From NCBI GenBank assembly GCA_963744305.1, contig CAVUTF010000046.1, positions 496,001 through 560,000 of the forward strand: a stretch of DNA of 64,000 bases, read 5' to 3'. Within the stretch, counting starts at the first letter, position 1, and the number at the start of each line of letters is the position of its first letter. Below are positions 45,993 through 56,088 of the stretch, in pieces. The position numbers and the translations under genes are program-made. The stretch comes from FEN-1219 sp963744305. GTDB taxonomy: Bacteria > Pseudomonadota > Gammaproteobacteria > Steroidobacterales > Rariloculaceae. The notes under the pieces are model-generated. The model was not told the DNA's origin. It saw only the letters and a list, made by a program, of their open reading frames with translations, and did no database searches.

Positions 45993-46732
45993 GCGGCTCG
46001 ACGTCCGTTACCGCCTGCGTTCTGATCATCGGCAACGAAATACTGTCCGGCAAGACTCAGGACACGAACCTGCAATTCCTCGGTGTCGAGCTCGCGAAGC
46101 TCGGCATCAAGCTCGAGGAAGCTCGCGTCGTGCGTGATGAAACAACGGCGATCGTGGAGCACGTCAACGAATGCCGCGCCAAATACACTTACGTATTCAC
46201 GACCGGCGGCATCGGCCCGACTCATGACGACATCACTGCCGAATGCATCGCGCGCGCCTTCGGCCTCGAGCTGGTGCTCCATCCGACGGCCGTCGAGCTG
46301 CTGAAGCGCGGCGGCCGGCCGCTCAACGAGGCGCGGCTGAAGATGGCGAAGGTGCCCCGCGGCGCACAGCTGATCGAGAACGCCGTGAGCAACGCCCCCG
46401 GTTTTCGCATCGGCAACGTGTTCGTGCTCGCGGGCATCCCGGCGATCGCGCGCGCGATGTTCGCCGCCGCCGTCCCGATGCTCACGGGGGGAGCCCAAAT
46501 ACACTCCGCGAGCGTCGACGTTTTCTTGCGCGAAGGCGATTTCGCCGAAGCGCTCGAGCGCATCGCGCTCGCGAATCCGACGGTCGACATCGGCAGCTAC
46601 CCGTTTCAGCGCGACGGCGAGTTCGGCGCAAGCTTGGTGGTCCGCGGCACGGACCTTACGCTCATCGAGCGTCTCGTCGAGGAGATCGTCGCCGCAATGG
46701 CCGCGCTCGGCGGGGCCACGCAGCGCAAATGA
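45989..46732 (+). CDS. CinA-like molybdopterin-binding domain protein
   Basis: The 247-residue protein consists of a MoCF/MoaB-like domain: ACVLIIGNEILSGKTQDTNL, FLGVELAKLGIKLEEARVVR, YVFTTGGIGPTHDDITAECI and VLAGIPAIARAMFAA. This is the N-terminal domain of CinA without the C-terminal pyridine nucleotide deamidase part. Such stand-alone forms are annotated as competence/damage-inducible protein A; biochemical role uncertain. It overlaps the previous gene (ATGA) and the next one (ATGA). Confidence 0.9.
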   Translation: MSGSTSVTACVLIIGNEILSGKTQDTNLQFLGVELAKLGIKLEEARVVRDETTAIVEHVNECRAKYTYVFTTGGIGPTHDDITAECIARAFGLELVLHPTAVELLKRGGRPLNEARLKMAKVPRGAQLIENAVSNAPGFRIGNVFVLAGIPAIARAMFAAAVPMLTGGAQIHSASVDVFLREGDFAEALERIALANPTVDIGSYPFQRDGEFGASLVVRGTDLTLIERLVEEIVAAMAALGGATQRK

Positions 46733-48055
46733 TCCGCGCGGGGCCGATTCTGCTGTGCGCCGCGCTCGCCGCATGCGGCGACCCCGCCGAGGTCGATCGC
46801 GCAGGGCCGGCGGAGCCTGGCGCCGAACCTCGATGCGCTCGCCGCGCGCTACGTCGAGCTTGCGCTCGCGTTCGACAAGCACGACGGGGACTACGTCGAC
46901 GCCTACTTCGGCCCGCCGGAGTGGCAACGCAACGCGGACAGCCAGCCCCTGAGCCTGAGCGAGCTGCGCGTGCAAACGCAGCGCTCGCTCGACGCGGTAG
47001 CCGCAATCGACGCGGACGCGCTGCCCGAGCTCGAGCGGCTGCGCCTCGGGATGCTCCGCAAGCGGCTGCGGTCGATGCAACTGCGCATCGATATGGCCGA
47101 CCCAGCCGATGGCGGCCAGCCGCCGACCTTCGACGAAGAGAGCCGAATATTGTTCGACGCGGTCGCGCCCGACAACGAGACGGCGCACTTCCAAGGCATT
47201 CTGGATCAGATCGACGCGCTGCTTCCGGGCGACGAGCCCTTACCCGAACGCGTCGAGAGGTTCCGACAACGATTCGTGATCCCGAAGGATCGGCTCGCGG
47301 CAGTGTTCGACGCGGCGATCGCGGAGTGCAGGCGGCGCACGTTACAGCATATCGACTTGCCCGACGGTGAAAGCTTCAGGATCGAGTACGTGACGGACAA
47401 GCCGTGGAGCGGCTACAACTGGTACGAGGGCGACTACTTCAGCCTGATTCAGATCAACACGGACCTGCCCATTTTCATCGACAGGGCCGTCGATCTCGGA
47501 TGTCACGAAGGTTATCCGGGACACCACACGTTCGGCGTGCTCGTGGAGCGCGAGCTCGTCGAGGGCCGAGATTGGAGCGAGTTTACGGTCGCGGAGCTGT
47601 ACGGACCGCGCGCGTTGATTTCCGAAGGCAGCGCGAATTACGGCGTCGAGCTCGCGTTCCCGGGCGATGAGCGCGTGACTTTCGAGCGGGACGTGCTGTT
47701 CCCCATGGCCGGCCTCGATCCTTCGCTCGCGGAGCGCTACTCCGAGCTCGGGACGCTGCTCGACCAGCTGTCCTACACGGGCAACGAAGCCGCCCGCGAC
47801 TACTTGAACGGCACGATCACGCGCGAGCAAGCCGTCGACTGGCTCGTCAATTACGGTCTTTCGTCGGTCGAGCGTGCCGAGCAACGCACGCGTTTCTTCG
47901 ACACCTATCGCAGCTACGTCATCAATTACAACTTGGGGAAAGACCTCGTTCGCGCTCACGTCGAGGCCAGGGCCAACGCGGATCTTGAGCGGCGCTGGGC
48001 CGAGTTCGAGCGCTTGTTGTCCACGCCGCTGACACCCGGCGACTTGGCGCGCTGA
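46729..48055 (+). CDS. DUF885-family lipoprotein, probable metallohydrolase, one frame break
   Basis: The ATG at 46729 opens a lipoprotein signal (MIRAGPILLCAALAACGD). The frame shifts near 46815-46830 and continues DALAARYVELALAFDKHDGD, YVDAYFGPPEWQ and so on to 48055, about 441 residues in all. The region VDLGCHEGYPGHHTFGVLVE carries the HExxxGHH-like metal-binding motif of DUF885, and ALISEGSANYGVELAFP supplies a later conserved Glu. A further block, VDWLVNYGLSSVERAEQRTR, is family-typical. The protein is probably a periplasmic peptidase-like hydrolase; the substrate is unknown. It overlaps the CinA-like gene. Confidence 0.85.
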
Positions 48056-48115
48056 TAGCCCTCGACGCCCGGCGGCGTGGAATCACTTTACGTATCGGGG
48101 TATTGTCAGCTGGTC

Positions 48116-48772
48116 GTGCGACTACATACTCTCGTCCCGGCGGGGTTGATTCTCGGTCTGTCGAGCCACGTGTTCGCGCAGGAGTGGAGCGAGTACGTGA
48201 GCCGCAACGATTTTTTCACGCTGAATTTCCCCGGCGAGCCCACGGTCACGAGCACCACGTACGCGACGGAGTACGGGGCGATGCTGCCCGCGCACGTTTA
48301 CAGCAAGACCGGCGGTGCGAGCTCGTACTCGATCACGGTGGTCGACTACACGAACGCCGAAGCCATCCACACGGAGCGCGCGAAAACCTGTCCGCCGGAT
48401 GCTCATACCGGCTGCACGGGGGCTCCGTCGACGGGCGTCGGATCGTGGAAGGTCGACGTCAGAGGCGCGCCCGAATACGCCGCCTGGCAGTTCATGCAGC
48501 GCGATTCCAAGGTCACGTTCTTCGGGTGGAACTTCGTCGATCTCGTCGAGGGCCGGCAACTGCAGCTGACCAACGCCGACGGATCTCGGACCTTCGTCGG
48601 CATCTACATGCACGAGAACCGCCTCTACATCCTCGAGGCGAAAGTGCCCCGCGGCTTGCCGGAGCCCGGTCTCTTCCAGCAGTCGCTCGGATTCATCGAC
48701 AAGGACGGCAAGGGAATCCGCTATGAGTCCGTGTACTCGAACGGCTTCCCGGCACCACCTCGCGTGAGATAG
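48116..48772 (+). CDS. Secreted hypothetical protein
   Basis: The GTG at 48116 gives a clean signal peptide (MRLHTLVPAGLILGLSSHVF, cut after AFA) and a mature part of about 190 residues. A longer in-frame start at 48077 would bury the signal. Features: EWSEYVSRNDFFTLNFPGEP, then beta-rich segments, one possible disulfide pair (CPPDAHTGC), FGWNFVDLVEGRQLQLTNAD and LYILEAKVPRGLPEPGLFQQ. No named domain is recognised with certainty. It is followed by another small secreted gene six bases downstream. Confidence 0.75.
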   Translation: MRLHTLVPAGLILGLSSHVFAQEWSEYVSRNDFFTLNFPGEPTVTSTTYATEYGAMLPAHVYSKTGGASSYSITVVDYTNAEAIHTERAKTCPPDAHTGCTGAPSTGVGSWKVDVRGAPEYAAWQFMQRDSKVTFFGWNFVDLVEGRQLQLTNADGSRTFVGIYMHENRLYILEAKVPRGLPEPGLFQQSLGFIDKDGKGIRYESVYSNGFPAPPRVR

Positions 48773-48777
48773 CGCCC

Positions 48778-49185
48778 ATGGGCAGCGTGAGCACGTTCCC
48801 TTTGAGCCTCCGCCTTGCGGTGCTGTGCACGTGCCTCATCGGGGCGCCCGCGCCCGCGCACCATTCTCACGGCAACTACGAGATGAGCGACTTCACGTAT
48901 TTGCAGGGGACGGTCAGCGAGCTGCACCTAATCAACCCGCACTCGTGGGTGTATCTCGAGGTCAAGGATGACCAAGGTGAGACGTCCTTCTGGGCGCTCG
49001 AGGCGACGAGCGCGATCGCGCTCGCGCGCAACGGAATCAAGCGCGAAGACGTCCGAGTGGGCGACCTCGTGAAGGTGCGGTGCCATCGCCTGCGGGACGG
49101 CTCGAACGGGTGCCTGCTCGGATATCTGACTCCACTCCACGGCGATCCCGCGCGCAGCACGGGCGTCGAGCAGCTCTGGGACTGA
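48778..49185 (+). CDS. DUF6152-like small secreted protein
   Basis: A 135-residue protein with a signal peptide ending around GAPAPAHHSHG. The mature chain shows HHSHGNYEMSDFTYLQGTV, LHLINPHSWVYLEVKDDQGE, SFWALEATSAIALARNGI and VRVGDLVKVRCHRLRDGSNG, the HH...NPHxW pattern of the DUF6152 family. The family function is unknown. Its 3' end lies within the convergent ubiB frame as written. Confidence 0.82.
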   Translation: MGSVSTFPLSLRLAVLCTCLIGAPAPAHHSHGNYEMSDFTYLQGTVSELHLINPHSWVYLEVKDDQGETSFWALEATSAIALARNGIKREDVRVGDLVKVRCHRLRDGSNGCLLGYLTPLHGDPARSTGVEQLWD

Positions 49186-50803
49186 GCCTCACTGTCGCTT
49201 TCGTGACGAGCACTGCCAACCCGGCCAACGCGGCGATCCAGCCGACCCAGTAAGGCTCAGCGAGCCCCGCCCACAGGGCGCCGGCGATCAACAACCCCGC
49301 GCCCGTGACGACCCGCTCGAGCCGCGCCGACGCGCGCGGCACCGGCGGCGCGCGCAAGCTCGGCCGCGCCCGCGCCGCGTCCTCGGCTTCCATGCGACGG
49401 ATCGCGCGATGCATGAGCTTCGGCAGTAGCCGCAAGTCCTCGCTGATCTCGGGCCAGCTCGCGACGAGCTCCTTGATCCGCGTGCGCGGATCGCGGCGCT
49501 GGCGCATCCATTCCTCGAGCACGGGCTTTGCCGTCTTCCACAGATCGAGCTCCGGATAGAGCTGCCTTCCCAAACCCTCGACGGCGAGCAGCGTCTTCTG
49601 CAACAGCACGAGCTGCGGTTGCACCTCCATGTGGAATTCGCGGGCGGTTTGGAACAAGCGCAGCAGCACGACGCCGAACGAAATGTCCTTGAGGGGCTTG
49701 TTGAAGATCGGCTCGCAGACGGCGCGAACGGCCGCCTCGAGCTCGTCGACACGAGTGTCGGCCGGCACCCAGCCGGAGTCCACGTGCAACGTCGCTACAC
49801 GGCGGTAGTCGCGCTTGAAAAACGCGAGAAAGTTCTCGGCCAAGTAGTGCTGATCGCGCGCATCGAGCGTGCCCATGATGCCGAAGTCCACCGCGATGTA
49901 CTTCGGTCGGTCGGGGTCCGTGACGTCCACAAAGATGTTGCCGGGATGCATGTCAGCGTGGAAGAAGTTGTGCCGGAACACTTGCGTGAAGAAGATCTCG
50001 ACGCCGTTCTCGGCGAGCACCCGGATGTTCGTTTGCCGCCGCTTGAGCTCGTCGATCTGGTTGATCGGGATTCCGGAGATGCGCTCCAACGTGAGCACGC
50101 TCTCGCGGCAGAAGTCCCAGTACACCTCCGGGACATAGAGCATCTCTGACCCGGCGAAATTGCGCTTGAGCTGCGCCGCGTTGGCCCCCTCGCGGAGCAA
50201 ATCGAGCTCGCTGTGCAGGGTCTTCTCGAACTCCGCGACGACGGCCATCGGGTGAAGCCGCCGCGCCTCCGACCAGTAGTCCTCCGCGAGCGCCGCAAGC
50301 GCGTAGAGCACCTCGAGATCGCGCCGAATGATCTCACGCACTTGCGGCCGCAGTATCTTTACGACCACGGCCGTGCCGTCGTGCAGCCGAGCGGCGTGCA
50401 CTTGGGCGATCGACGCGGCGGCGAGCGGCAGCTCCTCGAGCTCGGAAAAAAGCTCGGTGAGCGGCCGGTCGTAAGCACGCTGGAGCGACTCGATCGCGAG
50501 CTCCGACGCAAACGGCGGCACGCGGTCCTGCAGCTTCGCGAGCTCTTCCGCTACGTCGCTCGACAAAAGATCGGGCCGCACGGAGAGCGCTTGCCCGAAC
50601 TTCACGAAGATCGGCCCGAGCTCCTCGAGCGCGAGCCGCAGGCGTGCGCCGAACGACAACTGCGACGCGCGCCGCGGCAAGAGCTTCGGAAGCCAGGCTA
50701 TCGGGCGAAACAGATGCGTGCGCCACACGATCTCGTCGAGACCGTAGCGGACGAGCGTCCGCTGGATTGCGAGCATTCTCAAAATCAGTCGGACGCGGCG
50801 CAT
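49037..50803 (-). CDS. ubiB: Ubiquinone biosynthesis accessory ATPase UbiB
   Basis: Atypical kinase-like protein needed for ubiquinone synthesis. The start is ATG at 50803. Motifs: IFVKFGQALSVRPDLLSSDV (KxGQ), AAASIAQVHAARLHDGTAVV (Ala-rich loop), FHADMHPGNIFVD and YIAVDFGIMGTLD (metal Asp). A C-terminal membrane helix pair (LLIAGALWAGLAEPYWVGWI; LAGLAVLVT) anchors it. The normal end is near 49196, where a TGA is available one frame over; as written the frame continues to 49037 with an Arg-rich tail antisense to the DUF6152 gene, so an indel near 49195-49200 is suspected. It overlaps ubiJ by 19 bases. Confidence 0.93.
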   Translation of the reverse strand: MRRVRLILRMLAIQRTLVRYGLDEIVWRTHLFRPIAWLPKLLPRRASQLSFGARLRLALEELGPIFVKFGQALSVRPDLLSSDVAEELAKLQDRVPPFASELAIESLQRAYDRPLTELFSELEELPLAAASIAQVHAARLHDGTAVVVKILRPQVREIIRRDLEVLYALAALAEDYWSEARRLHPMAVVAEFEKTLHSELDLLREGANAAQLKRNFAGSEMLYVPEVYWDFCRESVLTLERISGIPINQIDELKRRQTNIRVLAENGVEIFFTQVFRHNFFHADMHPGNIFVDVTDPDRPKYIAVDFGIMGTLDARDQHYLAENFLAFFKRDYRRVATLHVDSGWVPADTRVDELEAAVRAVCEPIFNKPLKDISFGVVLLRLFQTAREFHMEVQPQLVLLQKTLLAVEGLGRQLYPELDLWKTAKPVLEEWMRQRRDPRTRIKELVASWPEISEDLRLLPKLMHRAIRRMEAEDAARARPSLRAPPVPRASARLERVVTGAGLLIAGALWAGLAEPYWVGWIAALAGLAVLVTKATVRLSPRAARRPCCARDRRGVESDIRAGTRSSRPAGDGTAPSRGRPLGRLRA

Positions 50804-51411
50804 GCGGCGGCTCGGCGTTGCTCGAGTTGCTTGAGGCGTGCAGCGGCGCGCTCGACGTCGTCCCGCAACCGCTCGACGTCGGCGTAGAACGCTTGTGCCT
50901 CGAGCGCTGCTGGCAGCGCGCGCCGTTCGTCTTGCAGAAATTCGGCGGCATTCATCTCGAGCGCCGCGCCGGCCCGCTCGAGCCAGGCGACCGCCCCGGC
51001 CGCGGCAAGACCCAGCTCCCGTGCGGCGACGTCGCCGACCCAGTGCGACAGCTCTTCCTCGAGATCCGGTCGCGCGAGCTTCAGAAGCGTCGCGAACGTT
51101 TCGGCAACGTGCAGATCGCCGGTGACTTCCGCATGCGTGGCACGCATGCCGCCCGGGCCGGCGGAGCGCATGAGCTTGAGCAAGTCGAGCGGCGCCGCGC
51201 GCAATCTTGCGCTCGGCGGTTCCGCGACGGTCTCCGCAACGATAATGGCGTCGCCGCGCGCCGCAAGGACGCACTGAATGCCCAAGCCCGCGACCTCGAC
51301 GGCGAGGCTAGAGCCTTCGAGCTCCGCGAGCAGATCCCGGGCGGCCGTGGATTCGCCGACGTAGTGATTCAGCGTGCGCTGCAACCCATCGAGAACGATT
51401 TGCCTGATCAC
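50785..51411 (-). CDS. ubiJ: Ubiquinone biosynthesis accessory factor UbiJ
   Basis: SCP2-domain lipid-binding factor of the soluble ubiquinone biosynthesis complex. It is 208 residues: VLDGLQRTLNHYVGESTAAR, LEGSSLAVEVAGLGIQCVL, RAAPLDLLKLMRSAG, EVTGDLHVAETFATLLKLAR and DLEEELSHWVGDVAARELG, then a C-terminal coiled coil (VERLRDDVERAAARLKQLEQ). The identity rests on the SCP2 layout and its place between ubiE and ubiB, which is the canonical ubiEJB order. Confidence 0.92.
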   Translation of the reverse strand: MIRQIVLDGLQRTLNHYVGESTAARDLLAELEGSSLAVEVAGLGIQCVLAARGDAIIVAETVAEPPSARLRAAPLDLLKLMRSAGPGGMRATHAEVTGDLHVAETFATLLKLARPDLEEELSHWVGDVAARELGLAAAGAVAWLERAGAALEMNAAEFLQDERRALPAALEAQAFYADVERLRDDVERAAARLKQLEQRRAAACAASD

Positions 51412-52179
51412 TTATAGTCGGTAGCCGACGTGCAAGGCGACGATGCCCGCCGCCAAGTTGTAGAACTCGCAGCGCTCGAATCCTTGCCGCTCGAGCATCG
51501 CTTTGAGCGTCTCCTGATCCGGATGGCGGCGAATCGATTCTGCGAGGTAGCGGTAGCTCGCGGCATCGTCGGCGAGCCACGCGCCGAGTCTCGGCAATAC
51601 CTGGAACGAATAAAGATCGTAAAGAGGCTCGAGCCCTCCCAAGTGCGCCTTCGAGAACTCGAGCACCAGCACGCGGCCACCCGGCTTCAACACGCTGTAC
51701 ATCGAGGCCAAGGCCCGGTTCTGGTCCGTGACGTTGCGCAGCCCGAAGCCGATCGTGACGCAGTGAAACGATGCGGGCTTGAACGGCAACGCCTCCGCGT
51801 CGGCCTGCACATAGTCGACGTTCCCCGCGACGCCCGCGTCGTACAGCCGATCGCGCCCCGTAGCGAGCATCCGTGCGTTGATGTCGGTGACGACCACGCG
51901 GCCGGAACGGCCGACGCGGCGCGCGAGGCCGAGCGCCAAGTCGCCGCTGCCCGCGGCGACATCGAGCGCGCTCTGGCCCGGCCTCAAGCCGCTGCGCGCG
52001 ATCGTGAACCGCTTCCAAAGGCGGTGCAGCCCCGCCGACATCACGTCATTCATCAAGTCGTAGCGCCGCGCGACCGAATCGAATACGCCGCGCACGCGGC
52101 GCTTCTTCTCGTCCCACGGCAGGCGCTCGAAACCGAAGTCGGTGAGCCGCTCGGCCGGTTTGTCGTGTTCGTTCGTCAT
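51412..52179 (-). CDS. ubiE: Demethylmenaquinone/ubiquinone C-methyltransferase
   Basis: SAM-dependent C-methylation in quinone synthesis. The 255-residue protein has GVFDSVARRYDLMNDVMSAG, SAM motif I ALDVAAGSGDLALGLAR (residues 71-87), VVTDINARMLATGRDRL, FHCVTIGFGLRNVTDQNRAL and VLVLEFSKA. These are the UbiE/MenG signatures. Its stop abuts the ubiJ start with no gap, and its start overlaps DUF971 by four bases. Confidence 0.96.
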   Translation of the reverse strand: MTNEHDKPAERLTDFGFERLPWDEKKRRVRGVFDSVARRYDLMNDVMSAGLHRLWKRFTIARSGLRPGQSALDVAAGSGDLALGLARRVGRSGRVVVTDINARMLATGRDRLYDAGVAGNVDYVQADAEALPFKPASFHCVTIGFGLRNVTDQNRALASMYSVLKPGGRVLVLEFSKAHLGGLEPLYDLYSFQVLPRLGAWLADDAASYRYLAESIRRHPDQETLKAMLERQGFERCEFYNLAAGIVALHVGYRL

Positions 52180-52586
52180 CCGTTCGAGCTATTGTCGTCA
52201 GGCGCCGCGCCGGCTTCACGTGTGCGGCGCGCGATCCCCGCCTGCGCGAGCCGCTCGAGGTAGCGCTGCCACTTGCGATCGTGCTCGGCGCAGAACTCGT
52301 AAAGTATAGGCCAGGTATAAAGGCCCGTATTGTGGCCGTCGTCGAACACGAGCCGAACCGCATAGCGGCCGACCGGCTCGATCCGTGCGATGTTCACGCT
52401 CTCCTTGCCGGTCACGAGCACGCCTTCGCCCGCGGCATGACCCTTCACCTCGGCGGATGGCGAGTGCACGCGCAGGAACTCGGCCGACATTCGCCTGCCC
52501 ATGCCGTCGGGGAACCGCACCGTGAGCTCGCGCGAGCGGCGGTGCAGCTTGATCTCGGTCGGCGGCGCGATCGCGGAGTCGTGCAT
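52176..52586 (-). CDS. DUF971-domain protein
   Basis: A 136-residue protein: EIKLHRRSRELTVRFPDGMG, MSAEFLRVHSPSAEVKG, VNIARIEPVGRYAVRLVFDD and GHNTGLYTWPILYEFCAEHD. This matches the DUF971 fold found at the N-terminus of gamma-butyrobetaine hydroxylases and in some Fe-S carrier-associated proteins. Its place between hslU and ubiE is common in pseudomonad-type genomes. Function unknown. Confidence 0.9.
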   Translation of the reverse strand: MHDSAIAPPTEIKLHRRSRELTVRFPDGMGRRMSAEFLRVHSPSAEVKGHAAGEGVLVTGKESVNIARIEPVGRYAVRLVFDDGHNTGLYTWPILYEFCAEHDRKWQRYLERLAQAGIARRTREAGAAPDDNSSNG

Positions 52587-52596
52587 AGGGACGAAT

Positions 52597-53904
<1,308 letters not shown>

Positions 53905-53909
53905 AAAAC

Positions 53910-54440
53910 TCAGAGCTCTTCGACGGTGATCTCGCGATTCGTGTAGATGCAGATGTCGCCCGCGATGTTCAAGGCCTTGACCACGATGCTCTTCGCGTCG
54001 AGGCTCGTATTCTCGAGCAGCGCCTGCGCGGCCGCTTGCGCATACGCCCCGCCGGAGCCGATCGCGAGAAGCTCGTGCTCCGGCTCGATCACGTCGCCCG
54101 TGCCCGAGATCAACAGCGACTGATTTGCGTCCGCGACGATCAGGAGCGCCTCGAGACGCCGCAGCAGCCGGTCAGTCCTCCAGTCCTTCGCAAGCTCGAT
54201 CGCCGCCCGCGGCAAATTGCCGTGCTTGTCGAGCTTGCTCTCGAAATACTCGAACAGCGTGAACGCGTCAGCGGTGCCGCCTGCGAAGCCCGCGAGCACT
54301 TTGCCGTCGTGCAGGCGGCGCACCTTGCGCGCGTTGCCCTTCATGACCTTGTCGCCGAGCGTGACTTGCCCGTCGCCGCCGAGCGCGACACGGCCGTCGC
54401 GCCGTACGCACAGGATCGTCGTACCGTGGAGCTCGTTCAT
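53910..54440 (-). CDS. hslV: ATP-dependent protease proteolytic subunit HslV
   Basis: Threonine protease core of HslUV. The ATG at 54440 gives MNELHGTTILCVRRDGRVAL; the catalytic Thr is expected to be freed by removal of the first residues, which here are longer (six residues before TT) than in most homologues. Blocks: GDGQVTLGDKVMKGNARKVR, LAGFAGGTADAFTLFEYF, LAKDWRTDRLLRRLEALLIV, AIGSGGAYAQAAAQALLEN and NIAGDICIYTN. A further upstream start at 54476 overlaps xerC and is less likely. The length is about 176 residues. Confidence 0.95.
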   Translation of the reverse strand: MNELHGTTILCVRRDGRVALGGDGQVTLGDKVMKGNARKVRRLHDGKVLAGFAGGTADAFTLFEYFESKLDKHGNLPRAAIELAKDWRTDRLLRRLEALLIVADANQSLLISGTGDVIEPEHELLAIGSGGAYAQAAAQALLENTSLDAKSIVVKALNIAGDICIYTNREITVEEL

Positions 54441-54472
54441 GGCGTGCCGGCTGGGCGCCCGTCCCGCCGCGG

Positions 54473-55390
54473 TCATTCCTGGCGCCGGCGGGCGCGGGGA
54501 TGCGATTGGTCGTAGACGTGCGCGAGATGTTGGAAGTCGAGGTGCGTGTAGACCTGCGTCGTCGACAAGCTCGCGTGGCCGAGCATTTCCTGCACGGCGC
54601 GCAAGTTGCCGCTCGACTCGAGCACATGGGTAGCGAACGAATGCCGCAGCATGTGCGGATGCACTCGCACGGTCGTGCCCTGCTGGCGCGCGCGGTGGTT
54701 GACGCGCGCTTGCACGCTGCGCGGGCTCAAGCGGTCGCCGCGACGGCTCACGAACAGCGCTTGCTCGCCCGCGCCTGGGACCGCAAAGTCGCTCCGCACG
54801 GCGAGCCAGTCGCTCACCGCGGCAACAGCATGGCGGCCTACCGGAACGATTCGGGTCTTGCCGCCCTTGCCGGTCACACGCACGGTGCGGTCCTTGAGGT
54901 CGATATCGGTCAGATCGAGCCCCACGAGCTCGGCGAGCCGCAGACCGGAAGAATAGAAGAGCTCGAGGATCGCGCGATCGCGCAGCGTCAACGGATCGTC
55001 GCCGCCGATCGCGAGCAGGCTCGCGACTTGGTCCGCGTCGAGCGTCGGCGGCAACCGCTTGGATGCCTTCGGCGCCTGCACGTGCACGGCGGCGTTGGCG
55101 CGCAGCACCGAGGTTTCGACGAGATACGCGAGAAAGCTGCGTACCGCCGACAGGCGCCGCGCGATCGTGCGCGGTCCCAAGCCACGCCGATGACTCTCCG
55201 CGGCAAAGCGGCGCACGGAGTACGAGTCGAGCGCCGCGAGCGAAGCGACGCTGTCGCGCTCGCAGAAGCCCAAGAAAGCCGTGAGGTCGCGGCGATACGC
55301 CGACACCGTGTGCGGTGACAGGCGCCGCTCGACTTCAAGCCGCTGCAGGAACGCGCGAAGCTCGCTATGCCCGCCCACGATCGACATCAA
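54473..55390 (-). CDS. xerC: Tyrosine recombinase XerC
   Basis: Resolves chromosome dimers at dif with XerD. The 305-residue protein has the SAM-like N-terminal domain (FLQRLEVERRLSPHTVSAYR) and the catalytic set: Arg in YSSGLRLAELVGL, Lys in VTGKGGKTR, HMLRHSFATH (His-x-x-Arg), the second His in EMLGHASL and the nucleophile Tyr in STTQVYTHLDF. The gene stands in the canonical dapF-DUF484-xerC order and not beside an integrated element, which supports XerC over an integrase. It overlaps the DUF484 gene by four bases. Confidence 0.96.
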   Translation of the reverse strand: MMSIVGGHSELRAFLQRLEVERRLSPHTVSAYRRDLTAFLGFCERDSVASLAALDSYSVRRFAAESHRRGLGPRTIARRLSAVRSFLAYLVETSVLRANAAVHVQAPKASKRLPPTLDADQVASLLAIGGDDPLTLRDRAILELFYSSGLRLAELVGLDLTDIDLKDRTVRVTGKGGKTRIVPVGRHAVAAVSDWLAVRSDFAVPGAGEQALFVSRRGDRLSPRSVQARVNHRARQQGTTVRVHPHMLRHSFATHVLESSGNLRAVQEMLGHASLSTTQVYTHLDFQHLAHVYDQSHPRARRRQE

Positions 55391-56088
55391 GCCGCTGCAA
55401 GCGCTACCGCTACGAGCTCGCCCAACCGGCTCAAGAAGTCCATGCGCTTGCCCGGATGAAAGTGATCCGGGTCGCGGCTGCCGATCACGAGGAATCCCAA
55501 CGCGGCGTCCTTGCCGAGCGGCACCATCGCCGCGGAGCTCACTGTGTCCGCATCGCGCTCGAAGATTGCTTTCTGCCGATCCCGCAACGGTCCGCAGCGC
55601 GGCCGTGCGGCGCGCAGAAACGATGCGAACGGCCTGATCGCCGCGTCGTCGAGCGTCACTCGCCTCACGAAGCCTGGGCGCTCGGCGCGCGCTGGAGTCT
55701 GGCCTTCGAACAGCACGAGGACCGCTCGCTCGGCGGCAAAGTCCTCGCGCAGCCCGGTTTCGAGCTGCTCCAGTCTCTGCGCGACATCGGTCACACGCAT
55801 GAGCTTCATGCCGAGCTGATGAATCTTCTCGACGAGCGCGTCGTTGAGCTTCGCTACGGCGACCAAGTCCTTGAACTGCCGTTCGAGCTGCGCGTTGCGC
55901 TGCCGCAGCATCGCGACTTGGCGCTCGACGAGCGAGATCGCTGCGCCGCCCGTGCGGTGCGGCAGCTTGAGAGCGAGCAACAACGTGTTATGACGTTCGA
56001 AGAAATCCGGATGACTGCGCAGATAATCGGCTATCGCTTCTTCCGGAAAGGTCTCGGCTGATGCAGCTCCGCTCTTCTGTTGGCTCAT
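55387..56088 (-). CDS. DUF484-family protein, GAF-like
   Basis: The 233-residue protein starts at the ATG at 56088 (MSQQKSGAASAETFPEEAIA). Blocks: VADYL-like AIADYLRSHPDFFERHNTLL, GGAAISLVERQVAMLRQRNA, LERQFKDLVAVAKLNDALVE, then a GAF-like domain with VLVLFEGQT and AAMVPLGKDAALGFLVIGSR, and FLSRLGELVAVAL. The family always travels with xerC and dapF; function unknown. The frame extends upstream through dapF antisense-like codons, but the conserved start is clear. Confidence 0.93.
   Translation of the reverse strand: MSQQKSGAASAETFPEEAIADYLRSHPDFFERHNTLLLALKLPHRTGGAAISLVERQVAMLRQRNAQLERQFKDLVAVAKLNDALVEKIHQLGMKLMRVTDVAQRLEQLETGLREDFAAERAVLVLFEGQTPARAERPGFVRRVTLDDAAIRPFASFLRAARPRCGPLRDRQKAIFERDADTVSSAAMVPLGKDAALGFLVIGSRDPDHFHPGKRMDFLSRLGELVAVALAAA

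Noticed and set aside
54473..55390. Tyrosine recombinase considered as an integrase of a mobile element
   Set aside because: It stands in the conserved dapF-DUF484-xerC-hslVU block with no attachment-site duplication or phage genes nearby.
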